This document shows, one piece after another, positions 24,605-38,273 of a stretch of DNA of 64,000 bases. The DNA is from Molanna angustata. Taxonomy: Eukaryota; Arthropoda; Insecta; Trichoptera; Molannidae. Every line of letters begins with the position of its first letter. Position 1 is the first letter of the stretch. The stretch is from the NCBI GenBank assembly GCA_963576475.1, contig OY754981.1:23068839-23132838 (forward strand), read 5' to 3'. Position numbers and translations under genes: made by a program. The notes under the pieces are model-generated. The model made no database searches. It was not told where the DNA came from and worked only from the letters and a program-made list of their open reading frames with translations.

Positions 24605-25137
24605 TTACGGCATTCTTCTTCTTCCCATCATTATAATATGGTATATTGAAATGCCTACTATTCCGATACATACAGGCCACAAAATATTGATTGCAAATAG
24701 ACGATAATTTGCACACATTGAATTGTTGGGCTTATTAATCGGTGTCTCAGTACTTGACTTCTGAAGGATTTCTGTAACATGAGTGCTTGTTGATTTGTCT
24801 GATTGGTCAACATGTATTGAATCATGGGTGGTTGTTAATTTGAATATATTGCTGGATTGAGTACTTGAATATTTTGATGAAACGATTTGATTTTTATTAC
24901 TGTCTGATAGGTTAAAATGTTTTACAAGACATAGTCTATAGATAATTTTTTCAGATACGATATAAATGTTGTTTTTATCATCAAAAGCTATCGCTTGTGC
25001 ATATTTGATTTCATGAAATACTTTTGTGATTTTCGTATCACCGTTTTTCAAAAGAAATATTCCTTCGTCAGTGCCGATGTACAGGTTATCGTCTTTATCA
25101 AATTCTAACACCAAGACGTTACATTTTTTTGTTAAAT
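24605..25137 (-). CDS. ommochrome-binding-like gene B, terminal exon with membrane anchor
   Basis: Terminal exon after a good acceptor (CCTTTTCAG before 25137); it starts with the last two bases of a codon. Residues about 1-62 are the family domain: FDKDDNLYIGTDEGIFLLK, then AIAFDDKNNIYIVSEKIIYR, the repeated 'DKDxxLYIGTDxG' pattern of ommochrome-binding-like proteins. A Ser/Thr/Asn-rich linker of some 70 residues follows (STSTHVTEILQKSS), then one hydrophobic helix (ILWPVCIGIVGISIYHIIMM) and GRRRMP before a TAA. A transmembrane anchor is not expected in the haemolymph pigment-binding protein, so this paralogue may act at a membrane. Its entry phase (1) does not match the phase-0 end of exon 2, so an exon between them is missing or unrecognised. 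Confidence 0.65.
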
Positions 25138-25355
25138 CTGAAAAGGAAAATGCGCAATATATTATTTCGAATTTGATCATTTTTAAATTAAAATAAATTT
25201 AAATTTAAAAAATAAATTATACTCCAGCACATGCCTATATGTTCTAGTAGAGTGAATACATCCATACGATCTCAATAATTTTTAACAGCATTTTATTTGA
25301 TTATATAGATTTCAAGTTTATTATATTTTACCAATATTTTTATACTTTATTGGAT

Positions 25356-25768
<413 letters not shown>

Positions 25769-26142
25769 CTTAGGGGTAGTGGTTGAACTCGCTTGATAGG
25801 GGATATTTGTGTTGTCCGACGTTGCGTCCGGGGTTGAACAGGACCAATGGGTCCTATAGCATCACCGGCGTGGAAGTAGTATCGTGATCTCTACCTATGT
25901 ACTCATCGTGAGAAAGTTTCTCTGTTCGTGTATTATGTTTCTCTGTTCGATTGTAAAATTGATCTGTGTAAAAACTGTTAATTATTTCGTTTTCATTGTA
26001 AGTTGAAAAACATTCTTTCTTATCATACTTCCTCTCTAACACTGTTTTCTGTATTTCTTAATCTTGAGTGTCTTGTTAATCACCTTCCGTGATAACTAGA
26101 CTTCTTTAGGTGATCTGATAAGAAGGAAAATTTGTTGGTTAC
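25769..26142. other. unassigned segment between TA array 1 and mariner B
   Basis: Starts with TTAGGGGTAGTGGTTGAACT and holds TTGCGTCCGGGG, a motif type that also flanks the TA arrays at 35 and 44 kb. On the minus strand a 60-codon open stretch (25854-26042) follows an acceptor-like AAACAG. Its peptide does not resemble the neighbouring family, so I do not call it an exon. Confidence 0.4.
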
Positions 26143-26836
26143 CCTAATAATGTATTTTATCACGGTGGGTCCCCAGAATGCTCACTGATGCACAAAAACA
26201 AACCATGGGCTGACCATTTCTCGAGCTTCTTTGAAACTGTATCCTGATCGTTTTTTGGCTCGATATACAACTATAAATAAAACGTGGCTTCACCATTACG
26301 ACCCAGAAACAAAAATCATCAACCCCTAAGAAATTTAAGGTGAGTCCTTCCGATGAAAAGATCATGGGTTCTCTTTTTTGAAATAGTATTTGATGGTAAT
26401 GATATTTCGACCATGGAGCTTTTGTTACGAGCTCTTAAATAATTGCATAACGAAATTCGCGAGAAACGGCGAGGTAAACTAGAATAAATTGTTTTGTTAC
26501 ATCAGCACAATGCCCCAGATCACAGGTTCGCCATTGCTATGCCTTCAATTTGAGATGCTGGCTTCGCTATTCTTGAGCATCCTCCATATTCACCTGACCT
26601 TGCCCCTAGTGATTTCTATCTATTTTGAGAAGACATATATTAGAAGATGATGAATCAGCAGTCGCTGTAGTAGGTACAGGAATTTTAAGGTGCTCAGGAT
26701 GAAGAATTTTTTCCATAAATTTTTTGATTGGAAAAAATAAATTCCGTATATACTATGCAAGCAGGCGACCATATCGAAAAATAAAATAACATTACCGGCA
26801 ACATACTCATTCTCACTTTTTATTGAACGCCCCTCG
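26143..26836 (+). mobile_element. mariner transposon copy B, 5'-truncated
   Basis: Same mariner as copy A, without the satellite and LINE insertions. It runs from a WVPR-equivalent GGTGGGTCCCCAG near 26164 through the MDETW-equivalent block near 26275 and PYSPDLAPSDFYLF near 26590 to the terminal CCCCTCG at 26830-26836. Stops and frame changes make it dead. The sequence right of the terminus (ACTATAATCAGCTCAG) matches the flank of copy A (ACTACAATCGGCTCAG), so both mariners sit at the same ancestral site. Confidence 0.8.
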
Positions 26837-26901
26837 TTATACTATAATCAGCTCAGTATCAATAAAATAACATAATAATTAAATAATTAAAGATATCTTA
26901 C

Positions 26902-27053
26902 CCACTGGCAATATTTGTGGAATTCGTATATACAAATGAGTTTATCGTAATCGAATTCGATAATACACATAAAATTATTTATTTTGAATAACAGGAACAA
27001 AGTCTTCTCAGGCATCATAACAAAATCCATCAAAGGGTTGAAAATAGGGTCAT
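26902..27053 (-). CDS. ommochrome-binding-like gene B, exon 2
   Basis: 152-bp internal exon: acceptor AATCCCTAG before 27053, donor TGG|GTAAGA after 26902. It enters in phase 1 and leaves in phase 0, exactly as exon 2 of gene A. The joined codon with exon 1 reads Asn, followed by DPIFNPLMDFVMMPEKTLF and a hydrophobic INNFMCIIEF stretch, ending in Cys-Gln-Trp. The aligned core MDFVxMPEKxxFLLF is shared with copy A. No lesion seen in this exon. Confidence 0.65.
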
Positions 27054-27356
27054 CTAGGGATTGAAATAAAGTCAATTTTAACTATTATAAGAGTTTAACT
27101 ATTATATGTATACGAGTTATATCAAATACAACAACATACCTGACGACATTGATATATAATCTCATCTATATGGTTTTGAATCGTCAAATCGCGTCGGAAA
27201 TAGACTTGTTGACAGATGTTAGTAATGATGGACATCTTAACCTGATTGGTCTGTTTTATGTTAGCTATGTGTCTGTTTTGATGTTCATTGAAGTTGTTGG
27301 TGTTTAAATAGTACAAAGTATTTTGATTGTATGCCTGCTTAATCTAGAGCTGAAGC

Positions 27357-27534
<178 letters not shown>

Positions 27535-27789
27535 TGTGTCATTGTAAAATATGCAGTGATAAAAAAAAGTAAAAAAAATATCAATGAGGAATAACATAAA
27601 CAAATTATTCGAACCAATAGTTCAAATCGAATTTGAGTCAAAACACATGATACGGTGTTCGAAAACTCGCTCGCTATCTTATTTAGTCATTATGTACCTA
27701 CTTAATTATCAGCAACAAAAAAAATCAGAAAATTAAATATGTATGTATGTTTTTTTAATATAAACATTGAATTATTTTAAATTACTTAC

Positions 27790-28072
27790 TATAATAAGTT
27801 TTTAATTGTCTTGGTTTTCCGTTTATGTCCCACGCAAACAACTCATTTTTATCAGTTTTATAATATAAATTATCATTTTTATCAACTGCTATACGAACCA
27901 TTTGATCATTTATCGTTTTGTTAATGTCAGTACAATATTTGTTTATATAATTTGTATGATTCTCATTACAGTTGCATGTCTTATCGCTTGAAATATGGGG
28001 AAATATTATAAACAATGTAACTGTTATCCAGAATACAGTTTTCTGTGAAATTGACCTGCGAACAATCATCAT
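27790..28072 (-). CDS. ommochrome-binding-like gene B, exon 1 with signal peptide
   Basis: 283-bp first coding exon from ATG 28072 (a second ATG follows at once) to a GTAAGT donor, phase 1. Short basic leader, hydrophobic signal peptide ([18 protein letters not shown]), then TCNCNEN and NKYC cysteines and [20 protein letters not shown]. It is very similar to exon 1 of gene A. A longer upstream reading exists only because the TA array is open in this frame; the real start is the ATG pair that aligns with copy A. The TA array begins just 12 bp upstream, and beyond it lies the BEL element, so the normal promoter and 5' UTR have been displaced or replaced. Confidence 0.7.
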
Positions 28073-28082
28073 ACAAGAATTG

Positions 28083-28327
<245 letters not shown>

Positions 28328-28681
28328 TGGTGGAAAAGATGAAGGTATAGGGAGTTACCTTGCCTCGATATTTATTGTGCTGGTTCTGAATAATCTCTTC
28401 ACCACATTCACAGCGTAGTATGAAAACTTTGACACTTCACTAGTAATTCACAAGTTAATTAATTTCAGCGGATTTTGAAGATATAATTTTAAGAGCGGTG
28501 CGGTGCGGTGTGTTAGTCAAGATGACAGTTGATATAATGAGAAAATTTATATGCAACAATACTTTTTTGCATATAGCTGGCAGGTATGTAGGTAGGTTAT
28601 TTTTAGGCCGAGGTAAACTAGGATAGGATAGGAAAGGTGTGTGTGTGTGTATATGCGTGTGTACCCAACTTTGCGTAACCA
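28328..28681 (-). repeat. BEL 3' LTR
   Basis: 354 bp, TGGTGGAAAAGATGAAGG to CTTTGCGTAACCA as read on the plus strand. It is matched by 34355-34698. Next to it (28682-28700, minus strand) is a purine-rich GGCCGGGAGT that could serve as polypurine tract. Confidence 0.93.
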
Positions 28682-28844
28682 TAACTCCCGGCCTTGGAGT
28701 ATTACTCCAACAAAAAATTCAAAAAACATATGACTCACCGGATGGTAAAAGAAGAATACAAATTTAAACAATAGAGTGAAAAATTCAAATAAACGTAAAC
28801 TAACTTAAAAAATAAAAAGAAATATTAAATTAAAAACATTTTGA

Positions 28845-31800
28845 TTATTGGGAAGGTAACGGACATAATCGAATAGCTGGTCTTAAATATGTACCATTCC
28901 GGGTTCGAACTTTTACAACTCGAATGACGTTGTCTTTTCCCGGATATATTTCCTTGACTATGCCAAGTGGCCAAGATAATTTAGGGAGATTTTCCTCTCT
29001 AATAATAACTATTTGGCCAGGTGTAATGGGTTTTGTGTACGTATTCCACTTTTCACGCATTTGTAAACAGGTGAGATATTCTACATGCCATCGTTTCCCA
29101 AATGACTGTACTAATTTATCGATCAACTCATATCGTTGAAATCGGGTTATTGAAATATCATCAACGTTGTAAGCGGGTATGTAATTTAGCGGAGTTAAAT
29201 TTAAAAAATGCGCAGGGGTTAATGCGGCAGGATCTAAAGGATCATTGCTTAATACACAAAGCGGTCTAGAGTTCAATAAAGCCTCTATTTGAATCAATAC
29301 GGTATTCATTTCCTCGTAAGTTAATACTTGTGAGCCTATGACTTTAAATAAATGTGTTTTAATACACTTAATATTGCTTTCCCATATACCACCCATATGA
29401 GGAGAATACGGAGGATTTATTCGAAATTCTATTTTTCTAGGCGTCAATTCATGAAGTATTGCTTTATTATATTCATCGGAACAAACAAACTTATATAATT
29501 CATTTAAAATTTTACGAGCTCCAACAAAATTTCTTCCACCGTCACTTACAATGAGAGTGACAGGTCCTCTTCTGGCTATAAAACGTTTCAATGCAGCTAA
29601 GAACATTTCAGATGAGAGATCTGAAACTAATTCTATATGTAAAGCTTTTGTTGCTACGCAAACAAATAAACAAACATATGCCTTTTGCTTTTTAACGCCT
29701 CTTCTCTTTGCCAGAGTTACAAACACTGGACCCATGTAATCTACTCCACATTTTGCGAAACATTTTATTTCATTTACTCGAAAATCGGGTAAATTGCCCA
29801 TTAACGGGAAGGTTCCTTTTGGTTTGTTTTTAAAACAAATGTTGCAAGAATGAACAATCTTACGAACCAAACTACGACCAGATAATATCCAGTACTTCTT
29901 TCGTAATAATGCTAACAATAATGCAGGGCCTGTATGATAATGTAAATAATGATAATATTCAATAAGTAACTGAACAATACGATCTTTAGAAGGCAATAAA
30001 ATTGGATGTTTCGTTTCATACATTGATGATGAATTTTGAATTCGACCACCAACTCTAAGGATATTATTATTTAAAAATGGTAAAAGTTTGCGTAATACAG
30101 GACTACTCAATTTATTCTGTTCAAGAGAATGTATATCTTGAGAAAAATGGTTGTTCTGAATGCATTTAATTACATGATTTTCAGCAGTTTCTAAGTCTGA
30201 GACCGTAATCATTCCAGACGTATTAAGTTTTCTTGTAAAACGAAGAACGTAAACAAGTATGTTTAATAATTTACTCCATTTAGAGATCCTGTTAGCGATT
30301 AAATAAATAAAGTGAGGCTCAGATTGAGTCTTAATTTGTATGAGAGCAACAGTTTTAGATTCAGGTATACTCTGATAGGCATTTTCCTTTTTAAAATTAG
30401 TCACAGGCCATTGACTCTGTGGCAATGAGATCCAGGCTGGACCATTAAACCAATAAGAGGTTTTCAAAAATTCATTAGGAGTAACGGAGCGGGATACAAT
30501 ATCGCTTGGATTTTCAGTTCCAGGAACATGAAACCAATTTTCTTCAGAAATAATTTCTTGAATAATTGCGGTGCGATTGGCAACGAAGGTTTGCCATCTA
30601 TGCGGTGAGGAATGTATCCATGAAAGTACAATAGTTGAATCAGAAAATGCAAACATTTTGTCAATCTTACATCTAATCTCAATAGTTGAGAGAACAGATT
30701 TCATTAATAATGCAAGAAGGTGTGCGGCACATAACTCTAAACGTGCTAAAGATACCTTTTTAAGTGGGGAAACTTTTGACTTGGCACATAGTAGTGATAC
30801 ATTTGAGGCGTTAGATTCAAGTGATCCAATGCGGATATATATAACCGCCCCATAGGCACGTTCACTAGCATCTGAGAAACCAAGCAAATTGATGAATGAA
30901 TCATTTACTATACCTATATGTCTTGGTATATTTATATTTGATAAATTTTCGAGTTCACTCTGAAATTTCAACCAAATCTTATTTATATCCTCAGGAACCC
31001 GTTCATCCCAAGACAATTCTCTTTTCCAACACTCTTGCACTAGAAGTTTCAAACCGATGATAACTGGAGCAAGGAGACCTAGAGGATCATATAATGATGC
31101 CATATTAGAAAGAATTAATCTTTTCGTACATACTAACGTATCTAAAGAGAGAGGTTTGATTTTAAAAGTGAAACAATCAGAGGTGGGACTCCAAGACAAA
31201 CCTATAATTTTGGTTTTATCGTCAAAATCTGAATTAAAAGTAATGTGTTGGTTAACACGTAGATTATCTGGAATGTGCTTTAAAAATTGTACAGAGTTGG
31301 AAATCCACTTATTTAGACAGAAACCTCCAGAGGAAAATAAGTGAACTAAATGAGAATGAATTTGTAAAGCTTCCTCAGGTGAATTGACTGAATAAAGAAA
31401 ATCATCCATATAAAAATATTTCATAGCAAGTTGTGTGGTTTCAGGCAGTTTATCGCCTTCATCTGTTAAGAGTTTGCGAATGACTTTCATTGCTAAATAA
31501 GGGGAACATTTAAGCCCAAAAGAAACGCGTTGAAATTCATAAATGTCAATAGGATCTGAGTTATTAAATCTAAAAAGTATCCTTTGAAAACGTTTATGAT
31601 CTGGATTCATTTTCAATTGAAAATACATTTTTTCTATGTCAGCAGAAATAACTACCGAGTACAGGCGTAGATTTATAAGTAAATCAAAAATATTTGTTTG
31701 CAAATTAGGTCCACAATGCAATATATCATTGAGACTTTTTCCAGAGGAAGTTTTGCAACTGGCGTCTAAAACTATTCTAATTTTAGTAGTATCTTTATCA

Positions 31801-31907
31801 GGCCGATATACAGCTCTATGTGGTATATAATAAACACAATCTGAAGTTTGTGTATCTGTAACTTTTTTCAAAAAACCTTTGTCAATGTATTCTTGAATAG
31901 TGGCATT
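28845..31907 (-). pseudogene. pol: BEL pol: reverse transcriptase, RNase H, integrase
   Basis: Open frame of about 1,020 codons from just after the TAA at 31908 to a normal stop at 28845. Counting from 31871, RT shows LDASCKTSSG (35-44), SADIEKMYFQL (76-86) and catalytic YMDD (154-157). RNase H has D334 in GFSDAS, E379 in ARLEL, D411 in FSDST and D457 in NPSD. The integrase zinc finger has His around 641-646 with C676 and C679. The DDE core is D711 (VDYMGP), D777 (SDGG) and E831 (IWESNIK). A BEL-type C-terminal domain follows, ending PAIRLCPLPSQ. The catalytic residues are all present. It is a pseudogene only because the polyprotein is broken upstream. Confidence 0.9.
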
Positions 31908-33560
31908 TTAACCATATTGTAAATCTAAATTTGATTGCAACTTCTTTTCCAATGAAAGCAACCTATGTTTAGCGTTTTTTATTGAATGACCCAAAACTGT
32001 GGGACTTTCACGAAAAGGTAATGATACAGTATATCTACCCTCGTTGTCTCGCAAGACTATTTTCTCAAAAATTTGTTCACAAAGTTGCTCGTCAGGACTT
32101 AAATACTGACGCGATGGTACAGATTCTAGTTTCCAAAAGTTTTGAATCATTTCATCTAACTTATTTTTTGAATTAGAATCATCAATTGCGTGTAACATGT
32201 GTTGAAATTGACATGATGAGAAGTTATCTATTTGCGTTTCGCCCATGATCAAATAACCAAGAGTAGTCTGTAAGGCGATCATACGAGTTTCTTTATGCGT
32301 TAATTTCCCAGGTAAAAGTAAATGCGGGAATAAACCAGCTCCGATTATGCAATCGATACTAGCAGGAAGATTAAAATTATTATCCGCTAGCGGCAAATTC
32401 TTAAAACAATCTGTCATTTCTAAGGCTGACGTAGGCAAATCATTAGTAATAGTTTCGACAACCGAAGCCTTAATATCGTAAAAGAATCTTGTATCATATC
32501 TTGAATAAATTGTAAATATAGCATATCCTAATATTGGTTTTACAGCAGACCCAATACCGTACACAAAAGCATTTTCGTACGTAATGTTTATATTAAATTT
32601 TTTACATATCTTTTCCGTTATAAAATTTGCATTTGATCCTGTATCTATTAATGTGCGGATGGTATTTTTTTTAATTCCATTAATATATACTATAGCGGTT
32701 GGTATTACATGATAACAGTTTACATTATTGATCAACAAACAATTGTCGATTTGACATTTAGGTTCATATGGTTGATCCAAATGTCGTCGACCGATATTAT
32801 TCACCGAAGTGCTCGTATTGCGGTCAGAATTGACGAATGCGGTAATATTATCATCGTTTTTAACAATATCAGCTGCGCTAGGAACCTGTTTTGATTGATA
32901 ATTATCTTTATTTTGATTATCTTCATCATCACATGTTGGTGAAGAAGGAAAATGAATCAATGAATGATGCCTTTTATTACAATAAAAGCAATTTTTTTCC
33001 GATTTACAATTTTTTGTTAAATGAGTACCAAAACAATTTTTACATAGTGATCTTTTGTTGATTATTTTGAATCTTGTGAATACATCCAACTGTAAGAATT
33101 TTTTACATGAATACAATGGATGTTTATTACATTCACACAAAAAACATTTTGTGATATCCATTGGTGTATTATTTATAACAAATGAATGTGAATTATTATT
33201 ATTTTTTCGTCGATCATTTGGTGCACTTTTGTGGAATATAACCTGCGTTCTAGAGAGAATTTTGCTTTGCTCTCTCAGAAAAGATTGTAATAATTTAAAG
33301 TTTGGAATTTTTTCATTTCTAATATGTTGCTCAAATAAATTTAACGTCTCTCTATCTAACTTAAGAAGAGCAATGTGCGTTATGATGAAATCAGTTAAAT
33401 CAGAAATATCTAATAATTTTAAAGCTTCAAATGAAGAGCAAAAATTTTCTATGAAATAATCCAAATTCTTTGAACTTGATTGTGTTAAGGGTTTAAAATT
33501 GATTATTTTTTCTAAATAATGCGTAGCTAAAATTCGTGAATCCTGGAATCGATCAACAAG
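31908..33560 (-). pseudogene. gag-pol: BEL gag C-terminus, zinc knuckles and aspartic protease
   Basis: Same frame as the downstream pol, interrupted only by the TAA at 31908-31910. Counting from 33464, three Cys/His clusters are seen: CFLC-H-C (107-120), CKNC-H-C (141-153) and CFYC-HH-H (159-171), the nucleocapsid-like region of BEL gag. The protease active site is LIDTGSNANF with D274-T-G. The region between protease and stop corresponds to the spacer before RT. Upstream the frame changes near 33560-33590. Confidence 0.88.
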
Positions 33561-33570
33561 CCTATCCCAT

Positions 33571-34120
33571 ATAATAATATTAAATTAGATGCGACAGGAA
33601 GTATCCCAGAAATAACACTTAAAGCGGTACCTGTCAATTTTGACACTAAATATTGTATTTTTTCACCATTCGACAAATTAATATTGTCGTGTATTAGATA
33701 TTTGAAATTTTGATAAAATAATGGCTATTTCGTTGGATCACCATTAAAACTAACAAGTTCCAATATTGGCAATTTGTGTGTTCTTTGAGAGTCTTTTTCA
33801 AATGATTTAATAATTGGAGGAACATAGTCAACTTTAGTTTTTAAAGATTGTTCAATATGCTTGATGTTACAGTATAATTCGTCAAGGGCTTCAATAGATT
33901 GAAAAGACGGAACATATTCTGGATTTACAGCTATTTTTCCCAAATTTAATTCTTCTACAACTTGACAAAATTCAGAACGAATTTTATCTATCGATTGTAT
34001 GCGGATAAGAAAATTAGTTTTTTCTTCAGCGGTATTTAATGATTTTGACAAGTCATAAGCTTTCTGAATAATTGCAAATAAACTTAGCCGTTTAGCTTCC
34101 AATATTTTTAAAGAAGCCAT
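33571..34120 (-). pseudogene. gag: BEL gag N-terminal region
   Basis: Starts at ATG 34120, 234 bp inside the 5' LTR. The first 131 codons are open (KTNFLIRIQSIDKI, and ELVSFNGDPTK at the end) and stop at a TAG (33725-33727). Past it the same frame continues with IQYLVSKLTGTALSVISG, a conserved BEL gag stretch, until the frameshift near 33570. Two lesions therefore lie in gag. Confidence 0.85.
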
Positions 34121-34354
34121 TATTGATTAAACAACAATAAAATTAATGAAACAAGAATTTGATTAAGTACTTAGGTACTACAATCAATGCGGGTATGTAT
34201 GAAATATGTAATGTAAATAGCGTATGTATAATGTTAATTTTGTATAAAAATGTATAAATTTGATAAGTAATGCGTGAAAATTCAAGATATGCGGGACAGA
34301 GGAACAAGGAATGCGGGAAAATACAAGATATACGGGACGAAGGACCAAGGAATA
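34121..34354 (-). other. BEL leader with putative primer-binding site
   Basis: Untranslated leader between 5' LTR and gag. The minus strand just inside the LTR reads TATTCCTTGGTCCTTCGTCC; TGGTCC... starting about 6 nt from the LTR could pair with a tRNA 3' CCA end. The tRNA is not identified. Confidence 0.5.
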
Positions 34355-34939
<585 letters not shown>

Positions 34940-34978
34940 TGATGTTTTCACGGGTGAAATATGTTATAATATTTTTAT

Positions 34979-35660
<682 letters not shown>

Positions 35661-36895
35661 GTGTGTACATAAGTGCACTACACTGCCTTCTAAAATTAAT
35701 AAATATATATTATATCCAAAAAACTTATTCAAAACACTTGCCAAAATACGTTATAATGGTACCCAGTAACTTTGTTAGTAGATGCGTGTTTGTATATAGC
35801 GCCAAAATTCGTATATTATAGGATTGTGTGCATAATTTATATGAACGTAATTTTTCTACATATTATCTCATAGTAATACGAAATTTTGCCGATCCGTGAT
35901 TGTGAGCGACACAGATAGCGCTTCATTGGTATGTGTTAGAAAAGGACAGAACACTGTCCCGGTCCGTGCTTTGCTCCAGACATGCGTATTGAAGACATAA
36001 ATACTGTCCATAATGAGTTAACATCAACATGCGTACTAACAACATTTTACTTATTATTTGTAAGGATTATTTTACATTAACTTACGTACAATGTTATGAC
36101 AAACATCTGTGGTGTGATGGTGAAGTTTGTCCGAATGTTCATTAGTGTCAGAGTAAAATTAAAAACATCTTTTGTAATATCAATAAGGATATTAAAAAAA
36201 ATATATCAATTAAATTGCTCGTTCTATATTATAGGGATGTTTATTTCAATGTCGATGGACTGATATTATCAATTTAACAACTATGTTTTTTTAAATACCT
36301 ACGATGTTTAGAAACATATTGTGAATTATTGTTCAATTTATTGACAGCTTACTGTTGAGTCCGACGGTGTTTTTATACGCAGTTTTGAAGAAAACTACAT
36401 TATTATAACATAAGACCATCTCAATGTTTTTTCAACGATGTTACACCAACAAACATTTGATCACAATTTGACAATCGTGTAATCGAAAGGCATGCACAAA
36501 TTTAAGAGCGTTGAACTTTTTTTTAAATTTTCATATAGATATCAACCGGGAGTATAACATCTAGGATTTTATGAATCTTTTATATATTTTGAAGTACTCG
36601 TATATTATACAAAAAACAAAAGTTTTTATTTGATTTTTTTGTTGTGATATATTTAGTCAAAAGATAATTTTGTGTTAAAAAATGTTGGGGAAATTCATTA
36701 TTTAAATATTATATAAAACACACTACATAGGTACCTACTTTGTTTAATGTCACTATTTATTAGATGAAGTACTTACGTACTAGGTACATCATATAAATTT
36801 AATATGTACCCAAACATTATTTCTTTCAAAATAAATTATAGAATAAAACAAAATTCAAAGGCTCGCCATTGAAAAAATATATATAAAATTTAAAA
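35661..36895. other. no gene seen
   Basis: AT-rich sequence. A short stretch GAGCGACACAGATAGCGCTT near 35905 looks like interspersed-repeat sequence, but no element ends are visible. Confidence 0.4.
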
Positions 36896-37021
36896 ATAAT
36901 AATAAATACTTCCTTGCACCCTGTGCATGTGGCCATTTCATTGCTATTCGACAATTTATTTACCTAGTGTTTCCAGCCCCGATAAGCAAGAGTTACGTGA
37001 GAAATAATTTTAAATAAATTT
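36896..37021 (-). mobile_element. SINE 3' fragment, minus strand
   Basis: AATAATAATAAATACTTCC then TTGCACCCTGTGCATGTGGCC matches the reverse complement of the SINE tail at 53295-53465 and the copy at 47103-47300. The tRNA-like head is absent. Confidence 0.6.
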
Positions 37022-37065
37022 ATAAACATGAATGTAGATACCTACATAATATATTATAATATTGT

Positions 37066-37580
37066 GTATAGGCGACTGCCATAGAAATCGTATGAAGCAA
37101 TGTCGTCACTAAATTCAATTTATGTAAATTTGAGATGTACTACTACAATGTTACTATGTTTTATAGAAAATTAAATTATCTATTTGGATTGTTTCGGTTT
37201 TTTTCGATATTATTAAAAACTAAGGAAATATAGGCATTTAAACACATAAATTTAAAAAAATGTTTTTCTTAATAAAAAATGTTTGAGAACTCTGGAATTT
37301 GTTTGAAAAAACTCGTTTGAGATTTTGTATTTGTCTATGTTCGTACCAATTTTCAGCGTTCAAGCTTTTATGGTTTCTGAGATATATGGAAAAATAAAGT
37401 AAAAATTCAAAAGTTGATAACCCCTGACTGAAACAAAAATTCAAAATTCTGAGTATAAAAGTTTTGTAGGCCTATAACTATTTATGTATTCTGAAGTTTT
37501 GGGCTCTGTAAATTGAGCAGATCAAAAGTTATAAGGGGAGACGGACACACACACACACACCCTCACACACACACACACAT

Positions 37581-37619
<39 letters not shown>

Positions 37620-37857
37620 CAAGCACACGCATACGCACACAAAACTCACACGAAATATTTTACTCCGAATTCTGAGTAAATCCGTGTATGGAACATATAT
37701 GCTGTGAAGCCACTATGTTGGTGTTTTATGACTTGGAAAAGCCGTGAAAAAAGTAGACCCTGCATACAATTCTCGCGTATCCTGGCTTGAAACATTGTCG
37801 ATATGTTAAGAGAACAAAATTCTCTTAAACAAATCGACAGTTGAAATATGTAATTAA
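37066..37857 (-). mobile_element. Helitron/helentron-like element, 3'-truncated
   Basis: Family member on the minus strand. Going left to right: TATAGGCGACTGCCATA, GTTTCGGTTTTTTTCGATAT, CAGCGTTCAAGCTTTTATGG, GATAACCCCTGACTGAAAC, TTGTAGGCCTATAACT, GGGCTCTGTAAATTGAGCAG, a CA/ACGC microsatellite, and the hairpin TCGATATGTTAAGAGAA/TTCTCTTAAACAAATCGA. It ends with CAGTTGA, the complement of a 5' TC end. The CTRR end is missing. Confidence 0.65.
37543..37632. repeat. (CA)n/(ACGC)n microsatellite
   Basis: CA repeats followed by about ten ACGC/CGCA units. It occupies the place where other copies of the surrounding element read ACACACAGACACACAAAA, so it grew from an internal seed. Confidence 0.95.
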
Positions 37858-37883
37858 GATAAACGCAAAAAAACAATAAGAAA

Positions 37884-38273
37884 CTAGTTGCATGTAATAC
37901 ATGAGATCCAACTATCGATAACGATAGTATGTTAGTTGAAGAAAAAGTACCAAACTATAAACCCATAAATCCAAATTATTGAATATTTTAAGATATTTTG
38001 TTTTCTATACAACAGATGTAGGTATGTATGTCTAGATAGGACAGTATGGAGGTCAGTCCTTGTTTCTAACCAGAATATGAAAACAGCATGATGGTATGAT
38101 GGACGACATTATATAGAATATGATATTTGCTGCGAAGCCTCTAAGTTTGTGTTTTTTGCATGCAATAAGTCCACTATGGTAGGTATACAAAATGTTCCTA
38201 ATACGCGCATCTTGGCTTAGTACTGTCGATATGTTTAGATAAATAAATTTTCTTAAACAAATCGACAGTTGGA
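37884..38273 (-). mobile_element. complete short Helitron/helentron-like element (390 bp)
   Basis: Has both ends. On the minus strand it starts A|TCCAACTGTCGATTTG at 38273 and ends with a CATGT-type hairpin followed by GCAACTAG|T at 37884. ATCGATAGTTGGATC near the 3' end is the inverse of the 5' terminus (subterminal inverted repeat). Most of the interior of longer copies is deleted. No coding capacity. Confidence 0.7.

Noticed and set aside
25854..26042. Candidate missing exon 3 of gene B
   Set aside because: An acceptor-like AAACAG is present, but the peptide has no resemblance to the family and the donor and phase are not convincing.
28924..33459. Plus-strand reading frames opposite the BEL element
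   Set aside because: Antisense shadows of the gag-pol frames, without their own motifs.
37513..37707. His/Thr/Ala-rich open frame
   Set aside because: Produced by the CA/ACGC microsatellite inside a Helitron-like element.
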